7,317 nucleotides of DNA. Origin: an uncultured Dehalococcoidia bacterium (GTDB lineage Bacteria > Chloroflexota > Dehalococcoidia > Tepidiformales > Tepidiformaceae). Position numbers and translations under genes: made by a program. A model generated the notes under the pieces. That model was not told the DNA's origin. It worked only from the letters and a program-made list of their open reading frames with translations, and did no database searches. This document shows positions 4,782 to 7,317 of this stretch, piece after piece (within the stretch, counting starts at the first letter, position 1; each line of letters opens with the position of its first letter). The stretch is from positions 1-7,317 of the forward strand of contig CALMIW010000561.1 in the NCBI GenBank assembly GCA_937864275.1, written 5' to 3'.

Positions 4782-5348
4782 ATGACTTCTACAGTGGACA
4801 TTGAGATCAGGATTGCCTCGAACCTCCGCCGGAGGCGAGAGGAAATGGGTCTTTCCCTTGCCCAGCTCGGGGCGCGCTCCGGCGTGAGCAAGGCCATGAT
4901 CGCGAAGGTCGAAACGGGCGTTTCGTCGCCGACTGCCGGGCTGCTCGGGCGGCTGTGCGCCGGGCTTGGAGTGACCCTCTCGACACTGATGATCGAGGCC
5001 GAGTCCTCCGGCGTGAACCACAACCCGTCCCAACGCCAGCCGAAGTGGCGCGACCCCGTGACAGGGCTGGAACGGACGCTCGTCGCCCCGGCGTCGGCCC
5101 AGAGCCAGGTGGAGATCGCGCGGCTGAAGCTCCCGGCCGGGACGGTGGTGGAGTACAGCCTGCCGCCGGCGCACTGGCTTCGGCAGCACATCGTGATGCT
5201 GAGCGGGGTGCTCGTCTTCACCATCGGCGGCGAGGAAACGCGGCTCGAGGCGGGCGATGCGCTCTTCGCGATTATCGACCGGGAAACGCGCTTCCAGGTG
5301 CCGCCGGAGGCGCCCGCGGAGTATCTCGTGATCCAGGAGCCAGGATGA
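4782..5348 (+). CDS. XRE-family transcriptional regulator with C-terminal cupin domain
   Basis: A 188-residue two-domain regulator. Residues 8-70 form the XRE helix-turn-helix: RIASNLRRRREEMGLSLAQLGARSGVSKAMIAKVETG, with recognition helix around SKAMIAKVETG (36-46) and the usual SSPTAGLLGRLCAGLGV tail (48-64). Residues 71-105 are a linker containing WRDPVTGLERTLV. Residues 108-185 form a cupin barrel (QVEIARLKLPAG, then HIVMLSGVLVFTIGGEETRLEAGDALFAI), which normally binds a small ligand. The ATG lies six bases after a TATAGT -10, so translation is probably leaderless. The downstream acetyltransferase gene overlaps it by four bases (ATGA). This regulator-plus-GNAT pairing suggests that the regulator controls its own operon, with the cupin ligand related to the acetyltransferase substrate. 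That link is inference; the ligand is unknown. Confidence 0.9.
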   Translation: MTSTVDIEIRIASNLRRRREEMGLSLAQLGARSGVSKAMIAKVETGVSSPTAGLLGRLCAGLGVTLSTLMIEAESSGVNHNPSQRQPKWRDPVTGLERTLVAPASAQSQVEIARLKLPAGTVVEYSLPPAHWLRQHIVMLSGVLVFTIGGEETRLEAGDALFAIIDRETRFQVPPEAPAEYLVIQEPG

Positions 5349-5881
5349 TGGAACGCTTCGAGATCGTTGAACTGGATGCCGAAGGCGCGGCGAAGTCCGT
5401 GCCCCAACTGGCCGGGCTCCTGCTCGACTGCGTCGAGGGCGGTGCCTCGGTCGGGTTCATGTGGCCGCTGGCGCGTTCGAAGGCAGAAGCGTTCTGGGAG
5501 GGCGTCGCCGCGGCGGTCGCGCGAAACGAGACCTTCCTGCTTGTAGCGCGGGACGCCTCCGGCATCGCCGGGACGGTCCAGCTCAAGCTGGCGCTGATGG
5601 AGAACCAGCCGCACCGGGCAGACGTCTCGAAGCTACTGGTGCACCGGCGGGCTCGGCGCGGCGGGCTCGGCGAAGCGCTCATGCGCCGCGTGGAGGAACT
5701 CGCCGCGGACCGTGGCCGGCGCGTGCTCGTGCTGGACACGGCGACGCCTGAGGCGGAGCGCCTGTACGCGCGGACCGGGTGGCAGCGCTGCGGGGAGATC
5801 CCGGACTACGCGCTGATGCCCGACGGGAGCCTGTGCGAGACGGTGGTGTACTGGAAGCACCTCGGGCCGCCGCGCCGATAG
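5345..5881 (+). CDS. GNAT N-acetyltransferase, tabtoxin-resistance (Ttr)-like
   Basis: A 178-residue single-domain acetyl-CoA-dependent N-acetyltransferase. Features shared with Pseudomonas tabtoxin-resistance protein are EGGASVGFM (31-39), PHRADVSKLLVHRRARRGGLGEALMRRVEELA (89-120), VLVLDTATPEAERLYARTGW (127-146) and GEIPDYALMPDGSLCETVVYWKHLG (150-174). The acetyl-CoA pyrophosphate loop is RRGGLG (104-109). The likely substrate is a small amine or amino-acid-like compound, possibly a toxin, but this cannot be fixed by eye. The start is ATG at 5345 (ATGA overlap with the XRE stop); the adjacent in-frame ATG at 5348 is equally possible. CCAGGAG just upstream acts as ribosome-binding site. A much longer open frame extends upstream, but it runs through the XRE gene and is a shadow. 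Expression should follow the XRE-cupin regulator. Confidence 0.88.
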   Translation: MMERFEIVELDAEGAAKSVPQLAGLLLDCVEGGASVGFMWPLARSKAEAFWEGVAAAVARNETFLLVARDASGIAGTVQLKLALMENQPHRADVSKLLVHRRARRGGLGEALMRRVEELAADRGRRVLVLDTATPEAERLYARTGWQRCGEIPDYALMPDGSLCETVVYWKHLGPPRR

Positions 5882-5968
5882 CGACGCTTCCGGCCAGGCC
5901 CGGGCTCGGGTTCGACAAACGATTGGCCGAACTCCAAAATCCAAACGCCACTCGCCCGGAGGAAAGCC
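5882..5968 (+). promoter_or_regulatory. Intergenic leader of the acyl-CoA dehydrogenase gene
   Basis: An AT-richer stretch holds a weak promoter: TTCGAC (5911-5916), an 18-base spacer, and CAAAAT (5935-5940, four of six). GGAGGA at 5958-5963 is a good Shine-Dalgarno six bases before the ATG. A seven-base stem with one G-T wobble (5908-5914 with 5928-5934) has no U-tract and is too weak to call a terminator. Partial readthrough from the GNAT gene is possible. Confidence 0.35.
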
Positions 5969-7171
5969 ATGGAGTTCCGAGATAGCCAACACGAGAGCCA
6001 GTTCCGCGCCGTTGTGCGGGAGTTCCTGGACAAGGAGTTCCCCGCGGAGTTCGCCGACCGGCCGAGCGAATGGGGGCTGTTCAACGGCGCGGGGCGGGCG
6101 CAGCCGGGCTTCGCGCAGTTCATGAAGGGCTGGAACGCCAGGCTCAACGAGCGCGGCTGGGGCGCGCCGGCCTGGCCGAAAGAACACGGCGGCGGCGGGC
6201 TGAGCGTGAAGGAGCAGTTCATCCTGAGCGAAGAGTTCGCCTGGCGGCGCGCCCCCCGCTCCGGGGGCATCGGCCACGGCTGGGCGGGGCCGACGATGAT
6301 GGTCTACGGCACCGAGGAGCAGAAGGCCGAGTACCTTCCGAAGATCATTTCGGGGGAGCACATCTGGTGCCAGCTGTTCAGCGAGCCGGGCGCCGGTTCG
6401 GACCTTGCCAGCCTGCAGACGCGCGCGATCCGGGACGGTGACGACTACGTGGTGAACGGCCAGAAGATCTGGACTTCGGGAGCGCAGCACGCCCACATGG
6501 GCATCCTCATCGCCCGGACGAACCCGGATGCGCCGAAGCACCGGGGCATCAGCTACTTCCTGGTCGACATGAAGACACCCGGGATCCAGGTCCGGCCGCT
6601 CATCAACATGCTGAACAGCCACGAGTTCAACGAGGTCTACTTCGAGGATGTGCGCGTCCCGGCGAAGAACTTGCTCGGCGAGGAGAACCGCGGCTGGTAC
6701 CTCGCGACGACGACCCTCGACTTCGAGCGCAGCGGCATCGCGACGAGCGTGGCGCACCAGCTGATCGCGCGGGACCTCGTGAAGTACGCGAAGGAGTCCC
6801 AGGTGGGGAGCCACACGGTGGCCACCAATCGCGCGCTCCGGAACGAGCTGGCCGACCGCGTGATTGAGGCGCAGGTGGAATCGCTCATCTGCTACCGGAT
6901 CATCTCGATGCAGGAACGGGGCGAGATCCCGAACAAGGAGAGCTCGATCGCGAAGCTCTACTCGAGCGAACTTGATGTCCGCCTGGCGACAACGGCGATG
7001 CACCTCGGCGGGCTCTTCAGCCAGATAACGGACCGGGACGACACCAGCGCGATGGGCGGGAAGTTCGCGCGCTTCTACATGCACAGCACCACGAGCCCCA
7101 TTGGCGGAGGCACGAGCGAGGTGCAGCGCAACATCATCTCGATGCGCGGTCTGGGGCTGCCGCGGGGTTAG
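5969..7171 (+). CDS. Acyl-CoA dehydrogenase (FadE/IVD-like)
   Basis: A 400-residue FAD-dependent flavoprotein that oxidises an acyl-CoA to the 2,3-enoyl-CoA and passes electrons to ETF. It has full domain order: N-terminal helical domain (about 1-130), the beta domain with CQLFSEPGAGSDLASLQTRA (134-153) and VVNGQKIWTSGA (161-172), and the C-terminal helical domain (about 245-400) ending GGGTSEVQRNIISMRGLGLPRG. The Glu of the MCAD 'YEGT' motif is replaced by Gly (GGGT, 379-382). The probable base is Glu253 in LDFERSG, as in isovaleryl-CoA dehydrogenase. WPKEHGGGG at 69-77 is typical of the FadE-like group that acts on branched, bulky or sterol-type acyl-CoAs. The chain length of the substrate cannot be stated. 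The start is supported by GGAGGA six bases upstream. No partner beta-oxidation gene is visible. Confidence 0.94.
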   Translation: MEFRDSQHESQFRAVVREFLDKEFPAEFADRPSEWGLFNGAGRAQPGFAQFMKGWNARLNERGWGAPAWPKEHGGGGLSVKEQFILSEEFAWRRAPRSGGIGHGWAGPTMMVYGTEEQKAEYLPKIISGEHIWCQLFSEPGAGSDLASLQTRAIRDGDDYVVNGQKIWTSGAQHAHMGILIARTNPDAPKHRGISYFLVDMKTPGIQVRPLINMLNSHEFNEVYFEDVRVPAKNLLGEENRGWYLATTTLDFERSGIATSVAHQLIARDLVKYAKESQVGSHTVATNRALRNELADRVIEAQVESLICYRIISMQERGEIPNKESSIAKLYSSELDVRLATTAMHLGGLFSQITDRDDTSAMGGKFARFYMHSTTSPIGGGTSEVQRNIISMRGLGLPRG

Positions 7172-7212
7172 GCCCAGCGATATGGGTCCACGGCAATATG
7201 GCAATATGGGCC
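7171..7212. repeat. Repeat cluster ahead of the antitoxin gene, possible operator/promoter
   Basis: ATATGG occurs at 7180-7185, 7196-7201 and 7204-7209; the last two lie in a tandem 8-base repeat GCAATATG (7193-7200, 7201-7208). GGCCCA (7171-7176) and TGGGCC (7207-7212) form an outer inverted repeat. This fits autoregulation by a ribbon-helix-helix antitoxin, which binds short repeated sites in its own promoter. A CAATAT -10-like hexamer (7202-7207) six bases before the ATG, and no Shine-Dalgarno, hint at a leaderless start. Confidence 0.45.
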
Positions 7213-7213
7213 G

Positions 7214-7317
7214 ATGAAGACGACGGTCGAGATCGATGACGACCTGCTGAAGGCTGCGAAGAAGGCCGCGATCGACGAGGGCGTGACCCTTCGGGAGTTG
7301 CTGGAGGACGCGCTTCG
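7214..7317 (+). CDS. VapB-like ribbon-helix-helix antitoxin, 3'-truncated by the window edge
   Basis: Only the first 34 complete codons are present; the frame is still open at the window end. The start MKTTVEIDDDLLKAAKKAA is the standard ribbon-helix-helix opening (beta strand TTVEID, helix LLKAAKKAAID, turn GVT, second helix LRELLEDAL) seen in VapB-type antitoxins. Family members are 60-85 residues long and are normally followed by a PIN-domain VapC ribonuclease, which would lie just beyond this window. Repeats immediately upstream fit autoregulation. An orphan ribbon-helix-helix protein without a toxin remains possible. Confidence 0.75.
   Translation, partial: MKTTVEIDDDLLKAAKKAAIDEGVTLRELLEDAL

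Noticed and set aside
5633..7204. 523-residue - strand open frame
   Set aside because: It is antisense to the acyl-CoA dehydrogenase, which has complete family motifs. The reverse frame is Arg/Ala/Val/His-rich with no recognisable domain.

Overview
The window is GC-rich and gene-dense, with no rRNA, tRNA, insertion sequence or CRISPR array. The gene set suggests a free-living, high-GC bacterium: a PspA/PspAA membrane-stress cassette, a TerC-family membrane protein, DUF2231, an IVD-like acyl-CoA dehydrogenase and a VapB-like antitoxin start. A Chloroflexota- or actinobacterium-like source would fit, but that placement is an inference from family style. No marker gene is present.

Layout. Bases 1-408 hold a small winged-helix regulator on the + strand. 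Bases 405-3231 form a block on the - strand. In transcription order it runs: a promoter with a palindrome in its spacer (3202-3231), a yybP-ykoY-type manganese riboswitch (about 3084-3190), a 55-residue orphan small protein (2852-3019), a TerC-family protein (1782-2744), a strong hairpin, then pspA (GTG start), pspAA (GTG start, 4-base overlap) and a double zinc-ribbon protein (1-base overlap). Next are a + strand alpha/beta hydrolase (3286-4053) and, convergent to it, a DUF2231 membrane protein (4067-4573). Bases 4782-5881 are a two-gene + strand unit: an XRE-cupin regulator and a tabtoxin-resistance-like GNAT acetyltransferase that overlap by 4 bases. It is followed by an acyl-CoA dehydrogenase (5969-7171) and the first 34 codons of a VapB-like antitoxin (7214 to the window edge).

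How the parts fit. The main find is the - strand leader at 3084-3190. It carries the yybP-ykoY conserved segments (GGGGAGTA, CGTCAATACG, GAGACC) in the right order, closed by complementary P1 and P2 stems around three hairpins. TerC-family genes are known targets of this Mn2+ riboswitch, so aptamer and downstream gene support each other. Between them sits a small protein gene with an excellent ribosome-binding site and no recognised family, a candidate new member of a manganese regulon. The TerC gene is followed in the same direction by the psp genes, which hints at joint handling of metal and envelope stress. Whether one transcript covers both cannot be read from the sequence, because a 12-bp stem hairpin separates them.
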